From Mumia quercus (GTDB lineage: Bacteria; Actinomycetota; Actinomycetes; Propionibacteriales; Nocardioidaceae): a stretch of DNA of 64,000 bases. The position numbers and the translations under genes are program-made. Below are positions 52,341 through 59,798 of this stretch, piece by piece (positions within the stretch are counted from its first letter, which is position 1; every line of letters begins with the position of its first letter). The notes beneath the pieces were generated by a model. The model saw only the letters and a list, made by a program, of their open reading frames with translations, had not been told where the DNA came from and ran no database searches. The stretch is taken from NCBI RefSeq assembly GCF_025506335.1, contig NZ_JANZYO010000008.1, positions 139,664 through 203,663 on the forward strand, read 5' to 3'.

Positions 52341-52690
52341 GATTCAGGGACCGATCGCAGTCCTGCACATGCGGGCCGCCCCGATCTCGTACCGATGGGT
52401 CTCCCGCCGCATCTGGCAGGCCGAGGAACTTGCCCGAGCAGACCCCTCGAAGCACCACCGATCTGTCGATTCGGCCGTTATTGTGTGAGTTCGCAGCGAG
52501 GAGATCCATGAGCGACGAAGACCGCACAACCGTGCCGGTTTGGACCTTGTCCACGACCGCAAACTCGACTGTTCCCGCCTTCGCCAACGAGGCCAGCCTG
52601 ACACCGGAACGACTGGCGGAGGGGACTGCTGCACGGATAGGTGACAGCCGAGCGGCCTAACCAGAGGGGTTGGGCTGGAAGGATGTCCCC
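52341..52690. other. Spacer holding a truncated gene and the left end of an IS3 element
   Basis: No intact gene is present. At 52508 an ATG behind GAGGAG opens a 38-codon frame (MSDEDRTTVPVWTLSTT) that runs into the IS left end at about 52621 and stops inside it at 52660. It appears to be the 5' remnant of a gene cut by the IS. The 167 bp before it hold only a candidate promoter (TTATTGTG near 52480). Confidence 0.6.
52508..52660 (+). pseudogene. 5' remnant of a gene truncated by the IS element
   Basis: The first 38 residues (MSDEDRTTVPVWTLSTTANS and on to SLTPERLAE) precede the IS inverted repeat, after which the frame continues for 12 codons in IS sequence. A good ribosome site suggests it was once expressed. 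No family is recognisable from so short a stretch. Confidence 0.5.
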
Positions 52691-52984
52691 GTGACGAAGC
52701 CTTACCCCAAGGAGTTCCGTGACGATGTGGTCCGCGTCGCGAGGAACCGTGAGCCCGGTGTCGAGCTCCCCCAGATCGCGAAGGACTTCGGGATCCACTT
52801 CACCACGTTGTACTCGTGGATGAAGAAGGCCGACATCGAAGACGGTGCACGCCCCGGCACCACCGAAGCCCAGTCGGCTGAGCTGCGGGAAGCGAAGAAG
52901 CGGATCAAGACCCTCGAACAAGAAGTCGAGGTCCTCCGCCGGGCCGCGGCCTACTTCTCCCAGGCCCACCTGCCGGGAAAATGA
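52691..52984 (+). CDS. IS3-family transposase OrfA
   Basis: A 97-residue DNA-binding protein from GTG (VTKPYPKEFRDDVVRVARNR). The HTH is IAKDFGIHFTTLYSWMKKAD and the C-terminal leucine-zipper-like coil is RIKTLEQEVEVLRRAAAYF. Its stop overlaps the OrfB start by 4 bp (ATGA), so OrfB may be made by coupling, with or without a frameshift fusion. Confidence 0.93.
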   Translation: MTKPYPKEFRDDVVRVARNREPGVELPQIAKDFGIHFTTLYSWMKKADIEDGARPGTTEAQSAELREAKKRIKTLEQEVEVLRRAAAYFSQAHLPGK

Positions 52985-53880
52985 GCTACCCGCTCGTCCG
53001 CGACCTGGCCGCTGACGGGATCCCTGTCGCGGTGACGTGTCGGGTGCTCAAGATCGCCCGCCAGCCCTACTACCGCTGGCTCAAGGACCCGATCACCACT
53101 GCGGAGCTCGATGAGGCCTACCGCGCTAACGCGCTGTTCGACGCCCACCGCGACGACCCCGAGTTCGGCTACCGGTTCCTGGCCGACGAGGCCCGCGACG
53201 CCGGCGTAGCGATGACGCCCCGTACGGCGTGGAAGATCTGCTCGAGCAACGGCTGGTGGTCAGCGTTCGGCAAGCGTAAGAGCGGTGTGAAGAAGGCCGG
53301 GCCACCGGTCCACGACGACCTCTGCGCCGTGACAGACGCCAACGGTCGGACCCGGCACGAGTTCACCGCTGCCGCGCCCAACCGGCTCTGGATCGGCGAC
53401 ATCACCGAGCACCGGACCAGCGAGGGAAAGCTGTACGTCTGCGCGTTCAAGGACGTCTACTCCAACCGGATCGTCGGGTATTCCATCGACTCCCGGATGA
53501 AGTCCCGATTGGCCGTCACAGCCCTGAACAACGCCGTCGCACGACGCGGTGACGTCGCCGGATGCGTGGTCCACACCGACCGCGGCTCCCAATTCAGGAG
53601 CAGGAAATTCGTGCACACCCTCAACCGCCACGACATAGTCGGATCCATGGGCCGAGTCGGCGCCTGCGGCGACAACGCAGCCATGGAATCGTTCTTCGCC
53701 CTGCTGCAGAAGAACGTCCTCGACCGCCGTGCCTGGACCACCCGCGAAGACCTTCGGATCGCGATCGTGACCTGGATCGAGCGGACCTACCACCGCCGAC
53801 GCCGCCAAGACCGGCTCGGCCGCTTGACCCCCATCGAGTACGAGACAATCATGACCACGCCAGCCACTCAGGCTGCGTGA
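52981..53880 (+). CDS. IS3-family transposase OrfB (DDE integrase)
   Basis: A 299-residue integrase-core transposase. An N-terminal HTH_21-like part (FGYRFLADEARDAGVAMT) precedes the rve catalytic core with the triad Asp in LWIGDITEH, Asp in VVHTDRGSQF and Glu in GDNAAMESFFALLQKNVLD. The C-terminal RLGRLTPIEYE is typical. All catalytic residues and both ends are present, so the element may still be active. Confidence 0.95.
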   Translation: MSYPLVRDLAADGIPVAVTCRVLKIARQPYYRWLKDPITTAELDEAYRANALFDAHRDDPEFGYRFLADEARDAGVAMTPRTAWKICSSNGWWSAFGKRKSGVKKAGPPVHDDLCAVTDANGRTRHEFTAAAPNRLWIGDITEHRTSEGKLYVCAFKDVYSNRIVGYSIDSRMKSRLAVTALNNAVARRGDVAGCVVHTDRGSQFRSRKFVHTLNRHDIVGSMGRVGACGDNAAMESFFALLQKNVLDRRAWTTREDLRIAIVTWIERTYHRRRRQDRLGRLTPIEYETIMTTPATQAA

Positions 53881-53914
53881 CTAACCACTGTCACCTGATC
53901 GTGCAGCAGTCCCC

Positions 53915-54095
53915 AGATCGTCGCGTCGGCACGACGACTCGCCGCCTCGATCCAGTCCCAGTCGGCGGCCGGCGCATCGGCTTCGCGATAGATCCCGCGA
54001 GCGATCTTGTCGTAACGACCGCGGCGGGCAGCACGGTAGAGGCCACTCGTGGACATGCCGAGGTCGGCTGCTTGTCGCGGCTTCAGGATCTCCAT
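53915..54095 (-). pseudogene. AbiEi-type antitoxin gene truncated by the IS
   Basis: The first 60 residues of an AbiEi-family antitoxin (MEILKPRQAADLGMSTSGLY then RYDKIARGIYREADAPAADW) end at RRADATIW, where the IS begins; the frame then stops inside the element at 53868. The remainder of the antitoxin, and any AbiEii toxin, is absent to the left. The ribosome site GGAGG precedes the ATG, and a 9-bp inverted-repeat operator remains upstream. Confidence 0.78.
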
Positions 54096-54118
54096 CGCAA
54101 CCTCCGCATGAATGATTA

Positions 54119-54146
54119 CGTATACAGGTAACGACATCTGTATACG
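54119..54146. promoter_or_regulatory. Inverted repeat operator of the AbiEi remnant
   Basis: Perfect 9-bp arms CGTATACAG and CTGTATACG are separated by 10 bases, upstream of the truncated antitoxin. AbiEi proteins repress their own promoters by binding inverted repeats, so this is the likely relic operator. Confidence 0.6.
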
Positions 54147-54180
54147 GTTTCATCCACAAGGCATCCGGTTGGGGAACGGC

Positions 54181-54215
54181 AGAAGGGCCGGAACCCATGG
54201 GGTTCCGGCCCTTCT
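54181..54215. terminator. Strong terminator of the nrd operon
   Basis: Perfect 16-bp arms AGAAGGGCCGGAACCC and GGGTTCCGGCCCTTCT surround a 3-base loop, 13 bp beyond the nrdJ stop. Confidence 0.75.
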
Positions 54216-54228
54216 AAAACTTCATCCG

Positions 54229-57200
54229 TCAGCTGCAGCCGCTCGTCGCTCCGCAGCCCTCGCACACGTGGCACGAGCCAGCCGGGCGCATCTTCGTGCC
54301 GCAGGTGAAGCACAGCGGTGCGTCGACCTCGGTCCCGGAGATCACCTGCAGCAGTTCCGCGCTGGTGTGCGCCTGCTTCGGTGCGGGGCGGGCAGACTCG
54401 GCGACCATGTCGCCGTCGACCTGCGTCTCGCGCTTGATCTCGGCGGCGGCGGCCTTGGTTTCGACACGGCCTCGTTCCTCGGCCTGCTCAACCAGCGGCG
54501 TGGCACCGTCCTCAACCAGCGGCGCCGACTCGTCGAGGTTCGGGGTCGTGGTCTTGAGCGACTCTGACTCCGACAGCTCGTCCTCGGCGGGCAGGTACGA
54601 ACCTGTGTCGAGCTGGCGCTGACGCTCCTCGGCCGAGTAGATCCCCAGCTGCGAGCGGGTCTCGAACGGCAGGTAGTCCAGCGCGAGCCTGCGGAAGATG
54701 TAGTCCATGATCGACTGCGACATCCGCACGTCCGGGTCGTCGGTCAGACCGGCCGGCTCGAACTTGAGGTTCGTGAACTTCTGGACGTACGTCTCGAGCG
54801 GCACGCCGTACTGGAGACCGATCGACACCGCGATCGAGAACGCGTCCATCACGCCGGCCAGGGTCGAGCCCTGCTTGCCGAGCTTCAGGAACACCTCGCC
54901 GAGGCCGTCGTCCGGGTACGAACCGGAGGTCATGTAGCCCTCGGCACCACCGACGCTGAACGACTGCGTGATCGACGGACGCTTCTTCGGGAGCCGCTTG
55001 CGGACCGGCTTCTCGACGATGACCTCGCGGATGGTTTCGACAGGCTCAACCGACGAGGAGCCGGTTTCGACACGGGCTCCTTCGTCGCCCTGCTCAACCA
55101 CCCCACCCTTGTTCTCGCCCTTGCCGGACGAGAGCGGCTGGCCGACCTTGCAGTTGTCGCGGTAGACCGCGAGCGCCTTGAGGCCGAGCTTCCAGCCCTG
55201 GAAGTAGATGTCCTCGATCTCCTCGACCGTCGCTGCCTCCGGCATGTTGACCGTCTTGGAGATGGCGCCCGACAGGAACGGCTGCGCCGCCGCCATCATC
55301 CGGACGTGACCCATCGGCTTGATGGACCGCTCGCCCATCGCGCAGTCGAAGACCTCGTAGTGCTCAGGCTTCAGGCCCGGCGCGTCGATGACGTGACCGT
55401 GCTCGGCGATGTACTCGACGATCGCCTCGATCGTCTCGTTGGTGTAGCCGAGCTTCTTGAGCGCGACCGGGATCGTCTGGTTGACGATCTGCATCGAGCC
55501 GCCGCCGACGAGCTTCTTGAACTTGACCAGCGAGAAGTCCGGCTCGATGCCGGTCGTGTCGCAGTCCATCATGAAGCCGATCGTGCCGGTCGGAGCCAGC
55601 ACCGACGCCTGAGCGTTACGCCAGCCCTGCTTCGTGCCGATCTCGATGCCCTTGGCCCACTGCTTCGTGGCCTCACGGTGCACGGCGATGTCCATCGCGT
55701 GCATCGTGCGGACCGCGTCGTTGGCGGCCTGGTGCTTGCGCATGACACGAGCGTGCGCGTCCGCGTTCTGCTTGAAGCCCTCGTACGGGCCGACGACACC
55801 GGCGAGCTCCGCCGAGCGACGGTACGAGGTGCCGGTCATCAGCGACGTGATCGCGGCAGCGAGCGCGCGGCCACCATCGGAGTCGTACGCGAGACCCGAC
55901 GCCATGAGCAGCGCGCCGAGGTTGGCGTAGCCGATGCCGAGCTGACGGAACTTGCGCGTCGTGTCACCGATCGCCTCGGTCGGGAAGTCGGCGAACGTGA
56001 TCGAGATGTCCATCGCGGTGATGATCAGCTCGACGGACTTCACGAACTTCTCGACGTCGAACGAGCCGTCGTCCTGGAGGAACTTCAGCAGGTTGAGCGA
56101 GGCCAGGTTGCACGACGAGTTGTCGAGGTGCATGTACTCGGAGCACGGGTTCGACGCCGTGATGCGACCGGTCTCCGGGGTGGTGTGCCAGTCGTTGATC
56201 GTCGAGTCGTACTGGATGCCCGGGTCCGCACATTCCCATGCGGCCTGCGCGATGTCCTTGAAGAGCTTCTTGGCGTCGATGGTCTCGATGACCTCGCCGG
56301 TCGTACGAGCGCGGAGCCCGAACGCAGCCCCGTCCTCGACCGCCTGCATGAACTCGTCGGTCACGCGGACCGAGTTGTTGGCGTTCTGGTACTGGACGGA
56401 CGAGATGTCGTGCCCGCCGAGGTCCATGTCGAATCCGGCGTCACGGAGGACGCGGATCTTGTCCTCCTCGCGTGCCTTCGTCTGCACGAACTCCTCGATG
56501 TCGGGGTGGTCGACGTCGAGGACGACCATCTTCGCCGCACGACGCGTCGCGCCGCCCGACTTGATGGTGCCCGCGGACGCGTCAGCGCCGCGCATGAACG
56601 ACACCGGACCCGACGCCGTACCGCCCGAGGACTGCAGCAGCTCCTTGCTGGAGCGGATGCGGGAGAGGTTGAGGCCGGCGCCCGAGCCGCCCTTGAAGAT
56701 CAGACCCTCTTCCTTGTACCAGTTGAGGATCGAGTCCATCGAGTCGTCGACGGCGAGGATGAAGCAGGCGCTGACCTGCTGCGGGCTCGACGTGCCGACG
56801 TTGAACCAGACCGGGCTGTTGAAGCTGAAGATCTGGTGCAGAAGCATGTAGGTGAGCTCGTGCTCGAACAGCTCGGCGTCGGCCTCGGTCGCGAAGTAGC
56901 CGTTGTCCTTGCCGGCCTTCACGTACGTCAGCACGACGCGGTCGAGGAGCTGCTTCAGCGACTGCTCACGCTCGGGGGAGCCGACGGCGCCACGGAAGTA
57001 CTTCGTGGTGACGATCGTGGAGGCGTTCACGCTCCAGAAGTCGGGGAACTCCACCCCACGCTGCTCGAAGACCGTCGCTCCGGTCTTCCAGTTGGTCTGC
57101 ACGACATCGCGACGCTCCCACGTCACCTCGTCGTACGGGTGCACACCCTCCGTGGTGTAGACCCGGTCGATCGTCAGGCCCTTGCTGGCGCGCCTGGTGG

Positions 57201-57249
57201 CCTTGCGCCCCCGCGCAGCCCCGCTCGGTCCACTGACCGTCTCCGTCAT
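54229..57249 (-). CDS. nrdJ: Vitamin B12-dependent ribonucleoside-diphosphate reductase
   Basis: A 1006-residue class II reductase that makes deoxynucleotides with adenosylcobalamin. Visible blocks are FSFNSPVWFNVG, GGSGAGLNLSRIRSS, the active-site NPCSEYMHLDNSSCNLASLN, and LAPTGTIGFMMDCDTTG. The C-terminus carries redox and zinc cysteines (CFTCGTKM, CHVCEGCGATSGCS). The ATG of MTETVSGPSG is preferred, behind GGAGAAGGGG. Two linkers (about residues 717-739 and 909-931) are encoded by palindromic repeat DNA. Downstream of nrdR and under its control. Confidence 0.96.
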   Translation of the reverse strand: MTETVSGPSGAARGRKATRRASKGLTIDRVYTTEGVHPYDEVTWERRDVVQTNWKTGATVFEQRGVEFPDFWSVNASTIVTTKYFRGAVGSPEREQSLKQLLDRVVLTYVKAGKDNGYFATEADAELFEHELTYMLLHQIFSFNSPVWFNVGTSSPQQVSACFILAVDDSMDSILNWYKEEGLIFKGGSGAGLNLSRIRSSKELLQSSGGTASGPVSFMRGADASAGTIKSGGATRRAAKMVVLDVDHPDIEEFVQTKAREEDKIRVLRDAGFDMDLGGHDISSVQYQNANNSVRVTDEFMQAVEDGAAFGLRARTTGEVIETIDAKKLFKDIAQAAWECADPGIQYDSTINDWHTTPETGRITASNPCSEYMHLDNSSCNLASLNLLKFLQDDGSFDVEKFVKSVELIITAMDISITFADFPTEAIGDTTRKFRQLGIGYANLGALLMASGLAYDSDGGRALAAAITSLMTGTSYRRSAELAGVVGPYEGFKQNADAHARVMRKHQAANDAVRTMHAMDIAVHREATKQWAKGIEIGTKQGWRNAQASVLAPTGTIGFMMDCDTTGIEPDFSLVKFKKLVGGGSMQIVNQTIPVALKKLGYTNETIEAIVEYIAEHGHVIDAPGLKPEHYEVFDCAMGERSIKPMGHVRMMAAAQPFLSGAISKTVNMPEAATVEEIEDIYFQGWKLGLKALAVYRDNCKVGQPLSSGKGENKGGVVEQGDEGARVETGSSSVEPVETIREVIVEKPVRKRLPKKRPSITQSFSVGGAEGYMTSGSYPDDGLGEVFLKLGKQGSTLAGVMDAFSIAVSIGLQYGVPLETYVQKFTNLKFEPAGLTDDPDVRMSQSIMDYIFRRLALDYLPFETRSQLGIYSAEERQRQLDTGSYLPAEDELSESESLKTTTPNLDESAPLVEDGATPLVEQAEERGRVETKAAAAEIKRETQVDGDMVAESARPAPKQAHTSAELLQVISGTEVDAPLCFTCGTKMRPAGSCHVCEGCGATSGCS
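54457..54524. repeat. Palindromic element in frame within nrdJ (C-terminal linker)
   Basis: The left arm GGTTTCGACACG, a core CTCGTTCCTCGGC, and two right arms CTCAACCAGCGGCG (54487-54500 and 54511-54524, 24-bp period) reproduce the element layout seen at 57.3 kb. The 24-bp spacing is eight codons, so the frame is kept. The encoded linker contains PLVE twice. Confidence 0.75.
55033..55100. repeat. Palindromic element in frame within nrdJ (central linker)
   Basis: Here the left arm is doubled: GGTTTCGACAGGCTCAACC (55033-55051) forms one short palindrome, followed by GGTTTCGACACG with right arm GCTCAACCA (55063-55100). Encoded residues read VVEQGDEGARVETGSSSVEP in the nrdJ frame. Confidence 0.75.
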
Positions 57250-57307
57250 GTGATGCCCCTTCTCCCCCATGTTGCCCCGTGAATGTGTGGTGGTGCTGTG
57301 GTGCTGT

Positions 57308-57378
57308 GGTCTCGATACGCGGCTCGTTCCTCGCCGCTACTCGACCAACGGTTGATCGCCGCTACTCGACCAACGGTT
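57308..57378. repeat. Palindromic repeat between nrdR and nrdJ
   Basis: The left arm GGTCTCGATACG is followed by a core CGGCTCGTTCCTCG and two copies of a 22-bp right arm (57332-57353 and 57357-57378, 25-bp period, CGCCGCTACTCGACCAACGG). The last bases contribute to the nrdR stop codon. It separates nrdR from nrdJ by 127 bp and may tune transcript levels. Confidence 0.8.
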
Positions 57379-57847
57379 AGGCCTTGCTCAGCTCGGTGTC
57401 GGCTTCGGCGGCCATCAGGGTCGCGATCTCGTCGGCGAAGTCCGACACGTCGGTGAAGTTCTTGTAGACGCTCGCGAACCGCAGGTAGGCGACCTTGTCG
57501 AGCGCCTTCAGCGGCTCGAGGACCGCGAGGCCGACCTCGTGCGAGGTCACCTCCGCTCCCCCGGCCGCCCGCAGCGCGTGCTCGACCTGCTGGCCGAGTC
57601 GCGCGAGGTCGTCCTCGTCCACCGGGCGCCCCTTGCACGCCTTGCGGACTCCGCTCACGGCCTTGTCGCGCGAGAACGGCTCGGTGGCACCCGAGCGCTT
57701 GCACACGGTGAGCTGGATCTGCTCGACCGTCGTGAAGCGCTTGTTGCACTCCGTGCAGCTCCGGCGCCGGCGGATCACTCCGCCGTCGTCGGCGACGCGG
57801 CTGTCGAGGACCCGGGTGTCGGTGTGCCGGCAGTACGGGCAGTGCAT
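57377..57847 (-). CDS. nrdR: Transcriptional repressor NrdR
   Basis: A 156-residue repressor of ribonucleotide reductase genes. The N-terminal zinc ribbon has [17 protein letters not shown] and [11 protein letters not shown]. The ATP-cone follows ([20 protein letters not shown]). ATP/dATP binding in the cone controls DNA binding. It precedes nrdJ and has two NrdR boxes in its own upstream region. Confidence 0.96.
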   Translation of the reverse strand: MHCPYCRHTDTRVLDSRVADDGGVIRRRRSCTECNKRFTTVEQIQLTVCKRSGATEPFSRDKAVSGVRKACKGRPVDEDDLARLGQQVEHALRAAGGAEVTSHEVGLAVLEPLKALDKVAYLRFASVYKNFTDVSDFADEIATLMAAEADTELSKA

Positions 57848-57921
57848 CTCGGCTCCTCTCGTTGTGGACGGAGTGTGGAGAACCTCGTGTTTCCTGTGGG
57901 GTTCACCACGGTTCCGTGTGG

Positions 57922-57965
57922 ACTAGATGTGGATAACTACATCGGTGTAAGCACTAGATGTAGTG
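57922..57965. promoter_or_regulatory. Two NrdR boxes in the nrdR promoter
   Basis: ACTAGATGTGGAT (from 57922) and ACTAGATGTAGTG (from 57953) share the 9-base core ACTAGATGT exactly 31 bp apart, about three helical turns. The second is nearly symmetric (CACTAGATGTAGTG). This is the standard paired NrdR-box arrangement. Confidence 0.82.
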
Positions 57966-58079
57966 GCAACCGTACGCGTCCACCCCGGCGCATGCAACTT
58001 ATGTTCGCGTGTCGGACCGACATTTCTGTCGTCGCAGGTCAGAGGCGGTTTGGGACGCACGGCGCGGCGTGTCGGATCG

Positions 58080-58346
58080 TCAGCCGCGGTGCCGAGGCGC
58101 GAAGCGCCGCATGCCACGGACGACCACCACGACGTCGCCGAAAGCGATGACCGCGATCACGGCCGAGACGATGCCGAGGACGGTCATCGTGGTGGTGGCC
58201 TCAGGCGCCAGCAAACCCCACAGGGCAAGGGCGGCGAAGACGACGAGACCACCGAGGGAGAGGGCGAGACGCATCCCGTACGCGCTGAGCGCCTTCTTGG
58301 GCTCAGAGCCGGTGCGTGCCAGGTGCGGTCCGGAGTGGGAGCTCAT
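58080..58346 (-). CDS. Small DUF6343-like membrane protein
   Basis: An 88-residue protein with two hydrophobic helices (LALSLGGLVVFAALALWGLL and VLGIVSAVIAVIAFGDVVVV) and a basic tail RRFAPRHRG. The N-terminus (SGPHLARTGSEPKKALSAYG) resembles DUF6343 proteins of actinobacteria. Function unknown. Confidence 0.7.
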   Translation of the reverse strand: MSSHSGPHLARTGSEPKKALSAYGMRLALSLGGLVVFAALALWGLLAPEATTTMTVLGIVSAVIAVIAFGDVVVVVRGMRRFAPRHRG

Positions 58347-58423
58347 GGCGGACCTCCTTCAGGTGTTATCCGTACAACACCGCGGAGGGTCCGATCCATC
58401 CCCTTTCGGGGCCTGTTGGCCGC

Positions 58424-58798
58424 TTAGTCCGCCTCCATCGCGAGGCGCTCGATCCGCTCGACACCCCAGTCGCCGAGGGCGTCCAGCGCCGCGTTCAACG
58501 ACACACCGTGCTCGGTCAGCGAGTACTCGACGCGCGGCGGCACCTCGGGGAACACCTCGCGGCGGACGAGCCCGTCGGTCTCCATCTCCCGCAGCTGCTG
58601 GGTGAGCACCTTGTGGCTGACCCCGGGCAAGCCGCGACGGATCTCGGCGTACCGGCGGGTCCCGTGCGCGTGCAGCTCCCACAGGATGAGCGCTTTCCAC
58701 TTCCCGCTGACGACGTCCATCGCGGCGTCGAGCCCGCACACGTACGGGCCCCGACGCCGCGTGCTAGGCGTCGCGGTCGCTGTCGTGCTGCCAGTCAT
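58424..58798 (-). CDS. HxlR-type transcriptional regulator
   Basis: A 124-residue winged-helix regulator. Signature parts are CGLDAAMDVVSGKWKALILW, YAEIRRGLPGVSHKVLTQQL and VPPRVEYSLTEHG. Cys21 lies at the redox-sensitive Cys position used by HypR/QorR-type members. Divergent from two NAD(P)-dependent dehydrogenase genes, its probable targets. Confidence 0.92.
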   Translation of the reverse strand: MTGSTTATATPSTRRRGPYVCGLDAAMDVVSGKWKALILWELHAHGTRRYAEIRRGLPGVSHKVLTQQLREMETDGLVRREVFPEVPPRVEYSLTEHGVSLNAALDALGDWGVERIERLAMEAD

Positions 58799-58910
58799 CG
58801 CTCCCCCGTACGGTCGGTGTGTCAGGCGTGCGGTTGCTCACCTGGAGGTAAGAACCCCACTTCGAAGTGCGTTCTTCCGCGATCCCCGACGCGCCACGAT
58901 CGTGGAAGGC

Positions 58911-59798
58911 ATGACACCAGACACTCCGCCTCCCGTGACCAGGGGTCTCGGCGCCATGGGCCGCGCCCTCGCGACCACCGTCGCCGCCGCCGGCCACCCC
59001 ACCACGGTGTGGAACCGTACGCCGGGCCGCGCCGGCGACCTCGACACCGCCCGTACCTCCGAGACCCGCTCCGTACGCGACGCGGTCCGCGCTTCCACGC
59101 TCGTCGTGGTGTGCCTGCTCGACGCCGCGTCCGTCCGCGAGGTCCTCGACCCGGTCACCGACGCCCTCGACGGCCGCACGCTCGTCAACGTCACGACCAC
59201 CACGCCCGAGCAGTCGCGCGCCCTCGGCACCTGGGCCGACGCCCACGGCGCGGCGTACCTCGACGGCGGCATCATGGCCGTCCCCCCGATGATCGGCGGC
59301 GACGGCTCGCTCGTCCTCTACAGCGGCGACCCCGCCGCGTACGAGCGGTGGCGGAGCGTCCTCGAGCGCTGGGGCGAGAGCCCGTACCTCGGCGACGACG
59401 CCGGCCTCGCGGCGCTGTACGACCTGGCGATGCTCGCCGGCATGTACGCGATGTTCGCCGGCTTCTTCCACGGCGCGGCGATGGTCGCGACGGCCGGGAT
59501 CTCGGCGCGGGCGTTCGCGGAGAGCGCCGTGCCGTTCGTGTCGGCGATGGTGCCGGCGTTCCTCGAGTACGCGGCGGTGATCGACGGCGGCGACTACGGC
59601 GTTCCCGGCCAGCAGAGCCTCGAATTCTCCGTCCTGTCGGACATGGTGCAGGCGAGCGTCGACGCCGGGGTCGCGCCGGACGTGGTCGCGGCTGTGCAGG
59701 GGCTAATCCGCGCCCAGATCGACGCGGGGCACGGCAAGGACGGATTCGCGCGGGCGTACGAGAGCATCGCCCGCCCGACGACGGGAGCAGCACGATGA
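58911..59798 (+). CDS. NAD(P)-dependent imine-reductase-like dehydrogenase (first of two)
   Basis: A 295-residue 6PGDH-superfamily protein. The dinucleotide motif reads RGLGAMGRAL, and residues VWNRTPGR mark NADP preference. Compared with its neighbour (VIGLGPMG), two residues of the first beta strand are missing before the glycines (PVTRGLGAMG), so binding may be weakened. The C-terminal helical domain has AGMYAMFAGFFHGAAM. Overlaps the next gene by 4 bp. Confidence 0.85.
   Translation: MTPDTPPPVTRGLGAMGRALATTVAAAGHPTTVWNRTPGRAGDLDTARTSETRSVRDAVRASTLVVVCLLDAASVREVLDPVTDALDGRTLVNVTTTTPEQSRALGTWADAHGAAYLDGGIMAVPPMIGGDGSLVLYSGDPAAYERWRSVLERWGESPYLGDDAGLAALYDLAMLAGMYAMFAGFFHGAAMVATAGISARAFAESAVPFVSAMVPAFLEYAAVIDGGDYGVPGQQSLEFSVLSDMVQASVDAGVAPDVVAAVQGLIRAQIDAGHGKDGFARAYESIARPTTGAAR

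Larger units (their letters stand above)
52621..53914. mobile_element. IS3-family insertion sequence
   Basis: An element of about 1.29 kb bounded by imperfect inverted repeats. The first 15 bases of each end are identical (GGGGACTGCTGCACG) and the match continues into AGGTGACAG. It encodes the two standard genes. No clear target duplication is visible at either side, and the genes it cuts on the left and right are different, so sequence was probably lost on or after insertion. Confidence 0.88.

Noticed and set aside
52621..53914. Programmed -1 frameshift making an OrfAB fusion in the IS
   Set aside because: OrfA and OrfB overlap as ATGA and no A-rich slippery run is evident, so coupling is the simpler reading, though a fusion is not excluded.
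55306..57282. Plus-strand frame opposite nrdJ
   Set aside because: The NrdJ motifs are on the minus strand and the antisense translation has no recognisable domain.
57848..58079. Cobalamin riboswitch ahead of the nrd operon
   Set aside because: No B12-box or the multi-stem layout is visible in the 230 bp; the NrdR boxes explain control.
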